The translations under genes and the position numbers were made by a program. The notes under the pieces are model-generated. The model was given only the letters and a program-made list of their open reading frames with translations. It was not told where the DNA came from and ran no database searches. A stretch of 64,000 nucleotides of DNA from Devosia sp. XK-2. GTDB lineage: Bacteria > Pseudomonadota > Alphaproteobacteria > Rhizobiales > Devosiaceae. This document shows positions 37,059 through 50,937 of the stretch, piece by piece; position 1 is the stretch's first letter; every line of letters starts with the position of its first letter. The DNA is taken from positions 3,381,001 to 3,445,000 of the forward strand of contig NZ_CP146608.1 of NCBI RefSeq assembly GCF_037113415.1, given 5' to 3'.

Positions 37059-39227
37059 TCAGGCGGCTCGTGATCGCCTTGCGACCGCCTTTGGCTCGCC
37101 CGGCTCGTCAGCCATTTTGAAAATATCCACGATCCCATCGAGCGCCCGGGTTTGGCCTTCCGTTTGCTCGATAACTGCATTGGTTTCTTCCACGAGCGAC
37201 GCATTGTGCTGGGTCATCTGGTCCAGTGTACGGACGGCGGAACTGACCTCTTCAATAGACGCTGCTTGTTCGCGGCTGGCCCGGGCAATGGATCGCACCA
37301 ATTCGCTATTCTCTTGCACCGCTTCGAGCATAGCCTTGAGCTTCTCGCTCGCCGCAGCAACGAGCCCCGATCCGCCCTTGACCTCTTCGGCGCTCATTTC
37401 AACCAGAGCCTTGACCTCGGACGAAGCCTGCGCGGCGCTTTGCGCCAAACGCCGCACTTCCACAGCCACCACCGCGAAACCCTTCCCTGCATCGCCAGCC
37501 CTTGCCGCTTCCACCGAAGCATTGAGGGCGAGCAGATTGGTCTGGAACGCAATATCGTCGATCATACCGATAATATTGGAAATCTTGGCAGAAGACTGGG
37601 TAATGCGCTCCATGGCCCCATTGGCCTCGCCCATGACCGAGCCGCTTTCTGCTGCCGCTTTTGACACCGTCTCGGCCTTTTCCGCGGCTTGTTCGGCCAT
37701 GCCGGCATTGCTGGCCACGGTGCCCGCCAGTTCCTCCATGGCCGCCGAGGTCTCCTCGATCGTTGCGGCCTGCCGGGTGGTACGCTCGGAAAGATCATTG
37801 GCGCCGGACAGCAATTCGCCGCTGGCCGTACGCAGGGATCGCGTCGTGGTCCGCAATTGCCCGACCACATCGGCAAAGCGCATAACAGTGCCGTTAAGAG
37901 CCACTCGCAGATCTTCAAATTCGGGCGGGAATGGCGTGGCAATAGCGCTGGTGAGATCACCCTCGGAGAGCTGTTTCAGCCCCGCGCCAATGGCCGCAAC
38001 GGACCGCTTGCGCGCTGTCACATCGGTGGCGAACTGCACAACCTTATAGGCCTTGCCATCAGTGTCCGAAATGGGCGTGAACGTGCTCTGGATCCAGACT
38101 TCGCTGCCGTCTTTGCGGCGGCGGCGATATTCGCCGCTCTTGAATTCGCCAGCAGCCAGTTGCTGCCAGAACTGGCGATAGCTGTCGCTGGCGGGATCGG
38201 CGTCGAACAGGAACTGGGCGTTGGGCCGGCCCACAATATCCTCAAGCTCATAGCCCAATAGCTGCAGGAAATTGTCATTGGCGGTCTGGACGGTGCCGTC
38301 GAGAGCAAATTCCACCACAAGCTGACTGCGCGAAATCGCCTGCAACTGGCCGGTGTGGTCGACCGCTTCAGCCAGATGGCGCCTGGCCTGCGCATCGAGC
38401 ATCGCCTTTTCTTTGCCGCTGGTCCGGAACACTTCCAGGGCTCGCGCCATGGCGCCGATCTCATTGCGGCGCGCCGTGTAGGGCACGGCCAGATCCAGGT
38501 CCCCAGCGGCCAATTGGTCCATGACCTTGCTCAGTTCCGGAATGGGTCGCATCAACTTGCGAGCGACCAACACTGCTCCGATAGCCGTCAGCACCATGCC
38601 GATGGCGCCTATGCCGCCCAGAACCATCATCGACTGGCTCAGCACCGCAACAATCGGTCCCTGATCGACCGCGACCATCAGGGCGCCAATGACCGCGCCC
38701 TCCGCCGTCGCAATCGGCCTGTAGCTTAAAAGATAGGTCTTGCCGTTCATCTGGCTCGACAGGCGCAACGGCTCATTTGCCTGGAGGGTCTCGAATGTGG
38801 ACGAGCCCGCGACAATGGCCGCATCCATCAGGCGCTCTCCCGCGGGGTCGAGCTGGCTGGTGCTGCCCACCACCATATCGGGGCTGTTTTCCGCATCATA
38901 GACATAGACAGCCACGTCGTGCCCGGCCACGCCGGCCACCGAGTCGATCACGTCATGCGTGCGGAAGCGGGGCATGCTGCGCGCGGTCATCGCCACGACA
39001 TTACCCGTTTCATCGACCGTCACGTCGAGGCTGGGCAGATTAACCTGGAGGATCTGAGCGGCAATGCGCGTGGCGTCACGTAAGGCCTTGTCGGCGTCTT
39101 GCGCCACGGTACCGCTGAGGCTGAGATAGAGGCCGCCCAGCACCGCCAGGATGGCGACAGCGATGGCGCCGATGGTCATGGCGGAAATGGCGAAAGTCAG
39201 CCGGACATTGCCCAGGAAGGATCCCAT
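37059..39227 (-). CDS. Methyl-accepting chemotaxis protein 2 with Cache and PAS domains
   Basis: 722 aa. TM1 about 11-38, a periplasmic single-Cache domain ([43 protein letters not shown]), TM2 about 199-222, HAMP ([16 protein letters not shown]), a cytoplasmic PAS-PAC module at about 298-410 ([39 protein letters not shown]), a second HAMP-like stretch, and the signalling hairpin [20 protein letters not shown]. No C-terminal CheR pentapeptide. The two receptors differ in sensory parts but share near-identical signalling tips. Confidence 0.94.
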   Translation of the reverse strand: MGSFLGNVRLTFAISAMTIGAIAVAILAVLGGLYLSLSGTVAQDADKALRDATRIAAQILQVNLPSLDVTVDETGNVVAMTARSMPRFRTHDVIDSVAGVAGHDVAVYVYDAENSPDMVVGSTSQLDPAGERLMDAAIVAGSSTFETLQANEPLRLSSQMNGKTYLLSYRPIATAEGAVIGALMVAVDQGPIVAVLSQSMMVLGGIGAIGMVLTAIGAVLVARKLMRPIPELSKVMDQLAAGDLDLAVPYTARRNEIGAMARALEVFRTSGKEKAMLDAQARRHLAEAVDHTGQLQAISRSQLVVEFALDGTVQTANDNFLQLLGYELEDIVGRPNAQFLFDADPASDSYRQFWQQLAAGEFKSGEYRRRRKDGSEVWIQSTFTPISDTDGKAYKVVQFATDVTARKRSVAAIGAGLKQLSEGDLTSAIATPFPPEFEDLRVALNGTVMRFADVVGQLRTTTRSLRTASGELLSGANDLSERTTRQAATIEETSAAMEELAGTVASNAGMAEQAAEKAETVSKAAAESGSVMGEANGAMERITQSSAKISNIIGMIDDIAFQTNLLALNASVEAARAGDAGKGFAVVAVEVRRLAQSAAQASSEVKALVEMSAEEVKGGSGLVAAASEKLKAMLEAVQENSELVRSIARASREQAASIEEVSSAVRTLDQMTQHNASLVEETNAVIEQTEGQTRALDGIVDIFKMADEPGEPKAVARRSRAA

Positions 39228-39385
39228 TGTCGTACCCCCGATAAGCCGGCCGCTATCGGCCAGGTTCGCCTCATCCCCGCTCGGGAGAGTGCGTGTCAGG
39301 AGTTAAACAGTCGTTGAGATCGTAAAATTTTGTTTGAAATCAATTGTTTGCACAAAATCTGTGCGGCATGCTCAATCGAGCGGCA

Positions 39386-39408
39386 AAAAGGCCGCCCAAA
39401 GGCGGCCT
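39386..39408 (-). terminator. Terminator of the atpHAGDC operon
   Basis: AGGCCGCC and GGCGGCCT form an 8-bp stem with loop CAAA (39389-39408). On the minus strand the stem is followed by TTTTT, the arrangement of an intrinsic terminator 28 bases past the atpC stop. Confidence 0.8.
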
Positions 39409-39435
39409 ATTCAGTTCAGCTAAGACGCATGGGCC

Positions 39436-39861
39436 TTAATGCACATGCGCACCATCGATATGCTGCGCCTCGATTGTCAGGTTGAGCAATGCCGATACCA
39501 CCGCCTGCGCATAAGACTTGTCTTCCGGCGTCGCAGCGCGGTTAAGCTCTTCTTCGGCCGCCTTGATCTGGGCCTGCAGGTCGCCATGGTCAAATTCAGA
39601 GAGGGGCACAGACTGCTCGGCCAGAATGGTCAGCCCCATGGCCGATACATCGGCAAAGCCGCCCTTCACGAAATAGATATCAGCAGCGCCGCCATCCTTG
39701 GTCACAGTGATGAAACCAGGCCTCAGCGTCGTCATGAACGGCGCATGGTCGTCCATAACGGTGAAATAGCCTTCCGTGCCCGGAACCGTGACCGATGCAA
39801 CGGTTTCGGACAGCACCAGCCGCTCAGGAGACACGATCTCGATCTTGAGGCCTTCAGCCAT
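39436..39861 (-). CDS. atpC: ATP synthase epsilon subunit
   Basis: 141 aa. Central-stalk subunit of F1. Beta-sandwich start LKIEIVSPERLVLSETVASVTVPGTEG and DDHAPFMTTLRPG; the C-terminal helical part is short and ends in HIDGAHVH. Last gene of the operon, 86 bases after atpD. Confidence 0.96.
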   Translation of the reverse strand: MAEGLKIEIVSPERLVLSETVASVTVPGTEGYFTVMDDHAPFMTTLRPGFITVTKDGGAADIYFVKGGFADVSAMGLTILAEQSVPLSEFDHGDLQAQIKAAEEELNRAATPEDKSYAQAVVSALLNLTIEAQHIDGAHVH

Positions 39862-39947
39862 TCTTTTGGTCCTTTGGCAAAAGAGCCCGAATTCTCATCC
39901 GGGCCCCATGACGAGATGGCGGGCCGCAAGTGCGGCCCGATCCGATA

Positions 39948-41408
<1,461 letters not shown>

Positions 41409-42296
41409 TTAGAGCGCTTCCGCGCCCGAGATGATTTCGATGAGTTCTTTGGTGATCTGGGCCTGCCGCTGGCGGTTGTAGCTCAGCTGCAGCTTGTTGA
41501 TCATTTCGCCGGCATTGCGGGTCGCATTGTCCATGGCCGACATCTGCGCGCCGTAGAACGAGGCAGAGTTCTCGAGCAGCGCGCGCAGCACCTGCACGGA
41601 AATGTTGCGCGGCAACAGATCCTCGACGATCGCTTCTTCGCTCGGCTCATATTCATAGGGCACGGCCGGGGCATTGACGTCACCCTCGGCCTCAACCTTT
41701 TCCAGCTTGGCTGGAATGAGCTGATGCGCCGTGGGGACCTGGCTGATCACCGAGCCGAACTTGGCAAAGAACAGCGTGGCCACGTCAAACTCACCGGCGG
41801 CAAACAGCGCGAGCACCTTGTCGGCGACCTGCTGGGCCTGGGTGAACCCCACCTGCTTGATTTCACGGAAGTTGAACGTATCCACGATCAATTCCGGATA
41901 CTGCCTGCGCAGGATATCGTGGCCCTTGCGGCCCACAGTCAGGATCTTGACGGTTTTACCCTGACTGATCAGCTTCTGGGCATGGTCGCGAGCCAGACGG
42001 GCAATCGACGAGTTGAACCCGCCGGCCAGGCCACGCTCACCGGTGGCAACCACCAGCAGGTGCACGTCGTCCTTGCCTGTGCCACCCAGCAGTGCCGGGG
42101 CATTTTCCTGGCCATCATAAACGGCGCCAAGCGCCGCCAGCACCTTGCCCATGCGCTCGGCATAGGGACGGGCAGCCTCAGCAGCTTCCTGGGCGCGACG
42201 GAGCTTGGCCGCCGCGACCATCTGCATGGCCTTGGTGATCTTCTGGGTCGATTTGACCGAGTCGATCCGGTTTTTTAAGTCCTTAAGCGACGGCAT
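41409..42296 (-). CDS. atpG: ATP synthase gamma subunit
   Basis: 295 aa. Rotor shaft of F1. Starts [20 protein letters not shown] and ends in the paired helix [24 protein letters not shown], the two most conserved segments. The insert region around 195-215 ([17 protein letters not shown]) is typical of Hyphomicrobiales. Confidence 0.97.
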   Translation of the reverse strand: MPSLKDLKNRIDSVKSTQKITKAMQMVAAAKLRRAQEAAEAARPYAERMGKVLAALGAVYDGQENAPALLGGTGKDDVHLLVVATGERGLAGGFNSSIARLARDHAQKLISQGKTVKILTVGRKGHDILRRQYPELIVDTFNFREIKQVGFTQAQQVADKVLALFAAGEFDVATLFFAKFGSVISQVPTAHQLIPAKLEKVEAEGDVNAPAVPYEYEPSEEAIVEDLLPRNISVQVLRALLENSASFYGAQMSAMDNATRNAGEMINKLQLSYNRQRQAQITKELIEIISGAEAL

Positions 42297-42318
42297 TGCC
42301 TGTCGTCTCCTTCAGGCT

Positions 42319-44414
<2,096 letters not shown>

Positions 44415-44542
44415 TGCCGCTTCACCCTCTTGTTTATCTGCTTCGGTCCCGGCCCGTCCCAGAAGGGAATTTCGGGTCGTTGCCGACGCTTGTTCTTGTC
44501 CGGAAAGGGGGCACACCTCGACCCCCCAGGAAATCGCGCCCC

Positions 44543-44571
44543 CTCTAGCACAAGGCCAGCGCGCCATGCAA
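44543..44571 (-). promoter_or_regulatory. Candidate promoter of the atp operon
   Basis: On the minus strand TTGCAT (44571-44566) and CTAGAG (44548-44543) are 17 bases apart, a fair match to alphaproteobacterial vegetative promoters. It lies about 130 bases before atpH. The -10 element is weak. Confidence 0.35.
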
Positions 44572-44579
44572 GGCACGGC

Positions 44580-44800
44580 GGCCCGATTCAATCGCGACAA
44601 AAGTGTCGCACTTCGAAGGCGGTCCGAAGGACGCAAGACCTATGGTCGAGTGGCACAAGCCAAGCCCAACGGCCAAATCGCGCCAGTGGCGCGATTTGTA
44701 GCGAGGAGGCCATGAGAGCTGCGCTCAAATGGCAGGAGCCGGTCCGAAGGATGCAAGGCGCCGCTGCCGCCCGCCGGGTCAATCGGCCCGGGAGGTCAAT
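44580..44800. repeat. Dispersed repeat C, copy 1, with 23-bp palindrome
   Basis: A mosaic intergenic stretch with two GGTCCGAAGGAxGCAAG segments, the phrase CCTATGGTCGAGTGGC and a perfect palindrome at 44675-44697 (arms AAATCGCGCC around AGT). The reverse complement of CCTATGGTCGAGTGGC and a related palindrome (arms GAAATCGCTCC around ACT) recur at 58450-58507. Open frames across it look like repeat translation rather than genes. Confidence 0.65.
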
Positions 44801-45101
44801 TTGGATAGGTCGGCCGTGAGCGCCATGTGAGCAGTGATAGGACCAGCCCGGATGCAGACATGACAAAGCCGCCCGCGTTGTTACGAAGGCTTAAGGAATA
44901 TGCTCGCATTATGTCTTGGTGATCTTCTGATCGCCGCCGGTCTTCTGACCGGGGTAGGGGGCGCAGCGGGCGGTTTGGGATGGCTGGGTAAGCACACCGC
45001 CCGCCGCTAGCCTCGGTCATCACTCCGCGGCTTGCCGCAGATTGGGGCGGAAAGGTAAAGGATGTCTTGCTCTTTATTGGGCGCGACATCATTTTGTGCG
45101 C
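44801..45101. other. Intergenic region between atp promoter and priA end
   Basis: About 300 bases. The only candidate is a 36-codon frame from ATG 44900 with a hydrophobic translation (LCLGDLLIAAGLLTGVGGAA), preceded by GAAGGCTTAAGGA; it could be a tiny membrane peptide but nothing confirms it. No clear terminator for priA seen. Confidence 0.3.
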
Positions 45102-47300
45102 CTACATGAAACTCATCGGATCGATATCGACCTGCACCTTGAGGTCGCCCCGGGGCTTCTCGGCATTGGACAACCAGAAGCGCATATAGCCCGAGAGATC
45201 GAAATCCTTGCCAGATTGCGCCAATAGCCGCACACGATGCCGGCCACGGATCATCGCCACCGGCGCATCGGCCGGCCCGAACAGACGCACACCATCGGCC
45301 ATGGGCGCGGTCGCTAGCAACACCTTGGCATAGGCCATGGCCGTCTGCTGCTCATTGGCCGAGATGATCAGCGCAGCCAGCCGCCCGAATGGCGGCATGC
45401 CGCCAGCCTCCCGCGCCAGCAATTCCTGGGCGTAGAACGCCTCACGATCCCCGCTCACCATGGCTTTCATCACCGGATGGTCGGGATGATAGGTCTGCAA
45501 AAACGCCTTGCCATGCTTGGAGGCCCTGCCGGCGCGACCGGCGACCTGGGTCAGGATTTGAAAGGTCTTTTCCGCCGCCCGCGGGTCGCCGTGGGCCAGC
45601 CCGAGATCCGCATCGAGCACGCCGACAACGGAAAGCTTCTCGAAATGGTGGCCTTTGGACACAAGTTGCGTGCCGACAATCAGGTCATAATCGCCCCGCT
45701 CAATCTCGGCAAAACGCTCCCGCAATTGGGCGTGGCTGCCCATGTCGGTGGAGAGCACAACCCGCCGCGCATCGGGGAACCGCGCCGCAGCCTCCTCCGC
45801 CACCCGCTCGACGCCGGGGCCGACAGCGACCAGGCTGTCTGCGTCTCCACATTCCCCACAAGCCTTGGGCGTGCGCATTTCATGCCCGCAATGGTGGCAC
45901 ATCAGAACGCCGCGAAAGCGATGCTCCACCATCCAGCTCGAACAGTCCGGACATTGATATTGATGGCCGCAGGAGCGGCACAGGGTCAGCGGCGCATAAC
46001 CGCGCCGATTGAGGAACAGCAAAGCCTGCTCACCGCGATCAAGCGCCGCGAACACTTCGCGCGCCAGCGTCGGAGCGATCCATTCACCCTTTTCCGGCCC
46101 GTCGGTTCGCATGTCGATGGCCGTGACATCGGGCATGGCCGCTTCGGCGAACCGGCTTTCCAGCGTCACATGGGCATAGCGGCCGATATTGGCATTGTTG
46201 CGCGATTCCACCGATGGCGTTGCCGAAGACAGGACGACCCGCGCCTGCGCCAGATTGGCCCGGACAATGGCCATATCGCGGGCATGATAGGTGAACCCGT
46301 CCGACTGCTTATAGGCGCCATCATGTTCCTCATCGAGCACCAGAAGGCCCAGTTCCCGAAAGGGCAGAAACAGCGCCGAACGGGCCCCGACCACCGCCCG
46401 GACCGTCCCCTCCAGCACACCGCGCCAAACCTTGGCCCGCTGCACCGGCGTCATGTCCGAATGCCATTCGGCAGGTTTGGTGCCAAACCGGCGGGTAAAG
46501 CGGTCGATAAAAGTGTTGGTCAATGCGATTTCGGGCAGCAGCACCAGCGCCTGACGCCCCGCGCGCAGCGTATCGGCCACCGCCTCGAAGAAGACTTCCG
46601 TTTTGCCGCCGCCAGTGACACCATCGAGCAGGGCGACGCCGAATTGACGCGCATCGAGCGCCAGAATCTGGTCCAGCGCCTTTTGCTGCTCAGGATTGAG
46701 GCTGGCCGGATTGTCATCCGGGTCCGGCGGCATCACCACAGGCGGCGCGGGCATTTCAAGTTTTTCCACGGCCCCTGCCCGCTCCAGCCCGTCGATTACC
46801 GAGGCCGAAACACCGCTGGCCCCGACCAGGGCCGGCTTGGGCCAGGCCATGTCGTCCATCAGGCAATCGAGCACCCGCAGGCGTGCCGGGGTCAGCTTTT
46901 CCGGCTCATGCCCGGTGCGGCGATAGGCGATGACCGGCTTGGGCGGATCGAGCGCCTCGGGCGAGCGCAGCACCCCGCGCAGCACCTGGCCCGGCGCCGT
47001 CAGCGTATAACGCGCCACCCATTCCACCAATTTGAGCAATTCTTCCGAGAGCGGCGGCACCGGATAGACATGGGCAATATCCCGCAGCCGGTTATGCGCG
47101 ATCATGTCCTTGGGTGGCCCCCAGATCACACCCAGAATAAGGCGCGGCCCCAGTGGCACAGCGACGATCGAGCCACGCTCGACGCTCATCCCTTCGGGCA
47201 CGCGATAGCTGTAGGGGCCGTCCACGGCCACCCCGACCATTACCGCAACGATGCCACCAGCTTCGACCATGTTTGTGCGCGTTCCGTTCTCCTGCGCCAT
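45102..47300 (-). CDS. priA: Primosomal protein N' (replication restart helicase)
   Basis: 732 aa. Superfamily 2 helicase that reloads the replisome at stalled forks. Walker A reads GVTGGGKTEV (usually GVTGSGKTEV), DEEHD is the Walker B box, and eight cysteines (CRSCGHQYQCPDC, then CHHCGH and CGECG) bind two zincs. Motifs VVLSSATPS, LFLNRRGYAP and VAGRAGR are present. The N-terminal 10 residues vary in start choice. Divergent neighbour pattern priA/xerC is common in this order. Confidence 0.96.
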   Translation of the reverse strand: MAQENGTRTNMVEAGGIVAVMVGVAVDGPYSYRVPEGMSVERGSIVAVPLGPRLILGVIWGPPKDMIAHNRLRDIAHVYPVPPLSEELLKLVEWVARYTLTAPGQVLRGVLRSPEALDPPKPVIAYRRTGHEPEKLTPARLRVLDCLMDDMAWPKPALVGASGVSASVIDGLERAGAVEKLEMPAPPVVMPPDPDDNPASLNPEQQKALDQILALDARQFGVALLDGVTGGGKTEVFFEAVADTLRAGRQALVLLPEIALTNTFIDRFTRRFGTKPAEWHSDMTPVQRAKVWRGVLEGTVRAVVGARSALFLPFRELGLLVLDEEHDGAYKQSDGFTYHARDMAIVRANLAQARVVLSSATPSVESRNNANIGRYAHVTLESRFAEAAMPDVTAIDMRTDGPEKGEWIAPTLAREVFAALDRGEQALLFLNRRGYAPLTLCRSCGHQYQCPDCSSWMVEHRFRGVLMCHHCGHEMRTPKACGECGDADSLVAVGPGVERVAEEAAARFPDARRVVLSTDMGSHAQLRERFAEIERGDYDLIVGTQLVSKGHHFEKLSVVGVLDADLGLAHGDPRAAEKTFQILTQVAGRAGRASKHGKAFLQTYHPDHPVMKAMVSGDREAFYAQELLAREAGGMPPFGRLAALIISANEQQTAMAYAKVLLATAPMADGVRLFGPADAPVAMIRGRHRVRLLAQSGKDFDLSGYMRFWLSNAEKPRGDLKVQVDIDPMSFM

Positions 47301-47348
47301 AGATAGGGGCAGCAGGCGATTCGGCCAAAGCCAAACCTTGTCGCGTGA

Positions 47349-48347
47349 TCAGAATCGCGCGCGCAGACCCGCCGTCATCTCGGCCTGGGTGAAAGAGGCA
47401 GCCGCGCTATTGGTGTAATATTGGGTGACGCCAGACACCGTATTGTAGGACGAGGTGTCACCCCGCTGCTCAAACATGTGCCTGAAGCGCCCGGCCAGCG
47501 TCAGTTCGACATTGCGGCCCAGTTCGTAGCCGGCATCCAGACCCAGTTCGACCGACGGCTGGACATAGATCGTGTCGGTAAAGCGCAGATCGCGCATCCA
47601 GTGATCGTCAGTCGCCACGGCGCCGATCACCAGACCGGCGCGCATCACCCCGCCGACCCGTAGCTTGCCGTAATATTGCTCGCCATCAACGCCCAGGAAG
47701 ATTTCGGGCATCTGCTGACGATAGGAAACACCGGGTTCGCCCTCGGCAAAATTGCCTACGTCGTCGCGAAAACCCGGATCGCTATAGACATAGGAGCCAC
47801 CAAACGCGTCCCATTTCACGTCGGTATATTGGAAGCCGCCATGCAGGCGGATGACGGCGTCTTCGACATCGGCCAGCGCATAGCCGACTGTGGCCGAACC
47901 GGTCCAGAAATGTGCCAGATGGGTATCGGGGTGTTCAGAACGATGGGTCCAGTTCTCGAATGTATCGTCGCCATTGAGCCAGTCATAGTCCACCATGTGG
48001 GAATCGCCGCGTAAAGCGACCCCACCCTCAGCGGCAATGCTGACGCCATAGCCCAAATCTGCCGAGACGCTACCCCGCAGCACCGGCGCCAGCGTCTGCC
48101 AGATCAGCTTGCTCGCTCTATAATTGCCCCAATAGACAAATTCATTGCCCTCAAGATAGGTCGCGCCCAGGCTGGCCCGCAGCCGAAAATTGCCATCGAC
48201 CGAGGTGGCCTCCGTGCTCCTCGCACCATAGCCGGACCAATAAGACCCGTTCTCGGACCAGGCTCCAGAAAAGCTCATGTCCTGGCCCGCTGCCGGGACA
48301 ATGGACAGGGTGGCCAATGTCAGCCCCGCAATTTCTCGAATGCCCAT
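47349..48347 (-). CDS. Omptin-like outer-membrane protease
   Basis: 332 aa. Signal peptide 1-20 (REIAGLTLATLSIVPAAG), alternating beta strands and a C-terminal Phe (LRARF), as in outer-membrane barrels. The omptin active site is recognisable: HMVDYDWL has Asp120 and Asp122, and ATDDHWMRD has Asp247 and His249, matching the D83/D85 and D210/H212 pairs of OmpT. HPDTHL after the first motif is another omptin mark. Start ATG 48347 follows GGAGAG. Probably cleaves peptides or proteins at the cell surface. Confidence 0.82.
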   Translation of the reverse strand: MGIREIAGLTLATLSIVPAAGQDMSFSGAWSENGSYWSGYGARSTEATSVDGNFRLRASLGATYLEGNEFVYWGNYRASKLIWQTLAPVLRGSVSADLGYGVSIAAEGGVALRGDSHMVDYDWLNGDDTFENWTHRSEHPDTHLAHFWTGSATVGYALADVEDAVIRLHGGFQYTDVKWDAFGGSYVYSDPGFRDDVGNFAEGEPGVSYRQQMPEIFLGVDGEQYYGKLRVGGVMRAGLVIGAVATDDHWMRDLRFTDTIYVQPSVELGLDAGYELGRNVELTLAGRFRHMFEQRGDTSSYNTVSGVTQYYTNSAAASFTQAEMTAGLRARF

Positions 48348-48523
48348 GGCTCTCTCCGGCTTTTGACGCGACCATGCCACCCATCCGGTTAAGCGCAGGT
48401 TTACCAAACCGATAGACGTTTGATTTACCTTTGGGACGATGCATTCCGGCCGCCCCTGCTGACATTGACTGTCACAATGTTCCGCTAGTGTTCTCCTTGT
48501 TCATCGAATGAGAGAAGCAGGCG

Positions 48524-48709
48524 ATGCAACCGAAACAACACCACGAAAATCCCCGCAGCGTGGAGGACATTGGTGGACAGGCCAGCCTATATGACTGGCT
48601 CCTATCGATCAGCCGGCCGCGTCGCCGGCCACGCCCCTTGCCCGGCCATCTCTATGCCGATCTTGGCCTGGCCCCGCCGCAATATCTGCGCCATTGGAGC
48701 GATCTGTGA
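48524..48709 (+). CDS. Small protein of unknown function
   Basis: 61 aa, Arg/Pro rich. The C-terminal half HLYADLGLAPPQYLRHW slightly recalls the DxGL motif of DUF1127-type small proteins. ATG 48524 has AGAAGCAGGCG upstream. Lies between the divergent omptin gene and xerC. Could also be a chance frame. Confidence 0.4.
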   Translation: MQPKQHHENPRSVEDIGGQASLYDWLLSISRPRRRPRPLPGHLYADLGLAPPQYLRHWSDL

Positions 48710-48761
48710 GGTGGCATTGCCACGCTACCGTTTGCTAACCGGGAAACGGTAAATTGCCGCC

Positions 48762-49691
48762 ATGACCGACAGCGCCTTTGCCACCGATGAATTCGTCCGC
48801 GCCCGCATGGATGCCTGGCTGCGCGAACTGGGATCGGTTCGCCGCCTCGCACCCAAGACGCTTGAAGCCTATGGCCGCGATCTGGGCCAGTTCATAAGCT
48901 TTCTCTCGGGCCATGTGGCCGGACCAGTGACGCTCGCAACGCTCAAGGATCTGCGCGGTGCCGACATTCGGGCTTTCATGGCGCAGCGCCGCGCCGAAAG
49001 CCTTGGCTCACGCTCGCTGGCGCGGGTCCTCTCCGCGCTCAAGAGTTTTTTTGGGTATCTTGAACGTGAAGGCACCCTGGCCACCGACGCCCTTAACGTC
49101 ATCCGCACACCCAAAATTCCGCGCTCGCTGCCCAAGGCACTGACGGTGGTCGAGGCCAAGCGGACCATAGAGACCACCGACGAGATCGAAGACCGCCCCT
49201 GGATTGCCGCCCGCGACATGGCGGTCATTTCACTGTGCTATGGGGCCGGCCTGCGTATTTCCGAAGCGCTGGCCCTGACAAAAGCCGATCTGGAAACCGA
49301 TACGCTGCGCGTCACCGGCAAGGGCGGCAAGGTCCGCATGGTGCCGCTGATCACCCCGGTCCGGCAGACAATCGACACCTATCTCTCGCTTGCCCCTTTC
49401 AAGCTCTGGCCTGACGATCCCCTATTCCGCGGTGTACGAGGCGGCGTGCTCTCGCCGCGTCTCATTCAATTGCGCATGCAGGATTTGCGTTCGGCCCTGG
49501 GCCTGCCACCCTCGGCCACGCCCCACGCTTTGAGGCATTCCTTCGCAACCCACCTGCTCGCCAAGGGCGGCGACTTGCGCGCCATCCAGGAATTGCTGGG
49601 CCATGCCAGTCTCTCCACCACCCAGATCTACACCGCCGTCGATACCGAGCGATTGCTGGACAGCTATGCCAAGGCCCATCCCCGCGGCTGA
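48762..49691 (+). CDS. xerC: Tyrosine recombinase XerC
   Basis: 309 aa. Resolves chromosome dimers at dif with XerD. N-terminal SAM-like core-binding domain, then the catalytic residues: Arg in GAGLRISE, Lys in GKGGKVR, HALRHSFATHLL, GHASLSTTQIYT with the Tyr nucleophile. Placement next to priA is usual for XerC in this order. Unrelated to the decayed integrase at 18875. Confidence 0.94.
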   Translation: MTDSAFATDEFVRARMDAWLRELGSVRRLAPKTLEAYGRDLGQFISFLSGHVAGPVTLATLKDLRGADIRAFMAQRRAESLGSRSLARVLSALKSFFGYLEREGTLATDALNVIRTPKIPRSLPKALTVVEAKRTIETTDEIEDRPWIAARDMAVISLCYGAGLRISEALALTKADLETDTLRVTGKGGKVRMVPLITPVRQTIDTYLSLAPFKLWPDDPLFRGVRGGVLSPRLIQLRMQDLRSALGLPPSATPHALRHSFATHLLAKGGDLRAIQELLGHASLSTTQIYTAVDTERLLDSYAKAHPRG

Positions 49692-49912
49692 CGCGACACT
49701 GGACGGAATCGCCAAATCCGGGCTTGGCTCGGAAAACGCCTGCGCTTATCACCACCATATGCTTTCGTACCCGCAGATTTCTCTTTCCATTCTTCTGCTT
49801 CTTGGTCCCATCTGGGCCCGGGACGAAGGCTGATATTCAGCTTTTGATTTCAACCGGCCCGCCTTCGCGGTGGCCGGCTGGAAACCTCGGGGCGGCATAA
49901 AGAGAACCGTCC

Positions 49913-50857
49913 ATGACCCGTTCGCCTCCCTCCTCCGCGGACTCAATCGATATCACCGGCTATGCCCTGGCCTTTAGCGGCGCTGCCCTGTTCTCCACCA
50001 AGGGCATCTTCATCAAGCTCGCCTTTGCCGAGGGTGTGTCCACCGAAGCCACGCTTGCCTTGCGCATGCTGGTGGCCCTGCCGGTCTATCTGCTCATTCT
50101 GCTTTCGCTTTTGCGCCGCAATCCGCAATTGCGCACCCTGCTCACGCCCATGCGGCTGCTCTCCGCCATGGCCGTGGGCGCCCTGGGCTATTATGTTGCG
50201 AGCTATCTCGATTTCGCGGGCCTGGCCTTCGTTACGGCGCAATATGAGCGGCTGGTGCTGTTTACCTATCCGTTCTTTGTCTTGCTGTTCGGGGTCTGGT
50301 TCTTCGGCGACCGCATGAGCTGGAACCTGATCCCGGCAATGTTGCTCAGCTATGGCGGCCTGCTGGTTATCTTTGCCTGGAACCTGAGCGTCCGTCCTCA
50401 AGGCCTGTTTGCAGGCACCGCGCTGGTGCTGGGCTCCGCCATAACCTTCGCCTTTTACCAGCATCTGGCCAGGCGGCAGATGCTGGTGCTGGGCACCGCG
50501 CTCTTTACCTGCATCGGCATGTCCACCGCCGCGGTGCTCGCCATTGGGCAGAGCATGATAACCGATGGCCTGTCCGCCTATGGCAGTTTCACCCCCTATA
50601 TCTGGTCGCTTGGGCTGACGCTGGGCATTTTCGGCACCGTTTTGCCGTCCTTCCTGCTCAATGCCGGAATTTCGCGTATTGGTGCCCGCGCCACCTCTTC
50701 GACGGCCTCTTTCGGACCCATTGTCACCATCATCCTGGCCGTGCTCGTGCTGGGCGAGGAATTCACCCTGTTCCATGCGCTCGGCACCGCCATGGTTCTG
50801 CTCGGCTCCTGGCTTTTTGCCAGGCGCGAAGCGCGCAATCGGGCCAAAGCCGGGTAG
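49913..50857 (+). CDS. DMT-superfamily (EamA) transporter 1
   Basis: 314 aa inner-membrane protein with ten predicted helices arranged as two EamA repeats (ALAFSGAALFSTKGIFIKLAF and ITFAFYQHLARRQMLVLG...STASFGPIVTIILAVLVLGE). Such carriers export amino acids or other metabolites; the substrate is not evident. Stands alone between xerC (221-base gap without a gene) and the repeat protein. Confidence 0.9.
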   Translation: MTRSPPSSADSIDITGYALAFSGAALFSTKGIFIKLAFAEGVSTEATLALRMLVALPVYLLILLSLLRRNPQLRTLLTPMRLLSAMAVGALGYYVASYLDFAGLAFVTAQYERLVLFTYPFFVLLFGVWFFGDRMSWNLIPAMLLSYGGLLVIFAWNLSVRPQGLFAGTALVLGSAITFAFYQHLARRQMLVLGTALFTCIGMSTAAVLAIGQSMITDGLSAYGSFTPYIWSLGLTLGIFGTVLPSFLLNAGISRIGARATSSTASFGPIVTIILAVLVLGEEFTLFHALGTAMVLLGSWLFARREARNRAKAG

Positions 50858-50937
50858 TTTTCACACTTCTGGCTGCCACAAAGCCGCTATAAGGTGAGCG
50901 CAAATGGGTCACAGAAAGCGTTGAGGGAGAACAAGCG

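Noticed and set aside
44588..44866. 92-codon minus-strand frame upstream of atpH
   Set aside because: Translation of repeat C; fragments of the same repeat occur elsewhere in another frame and orientation.
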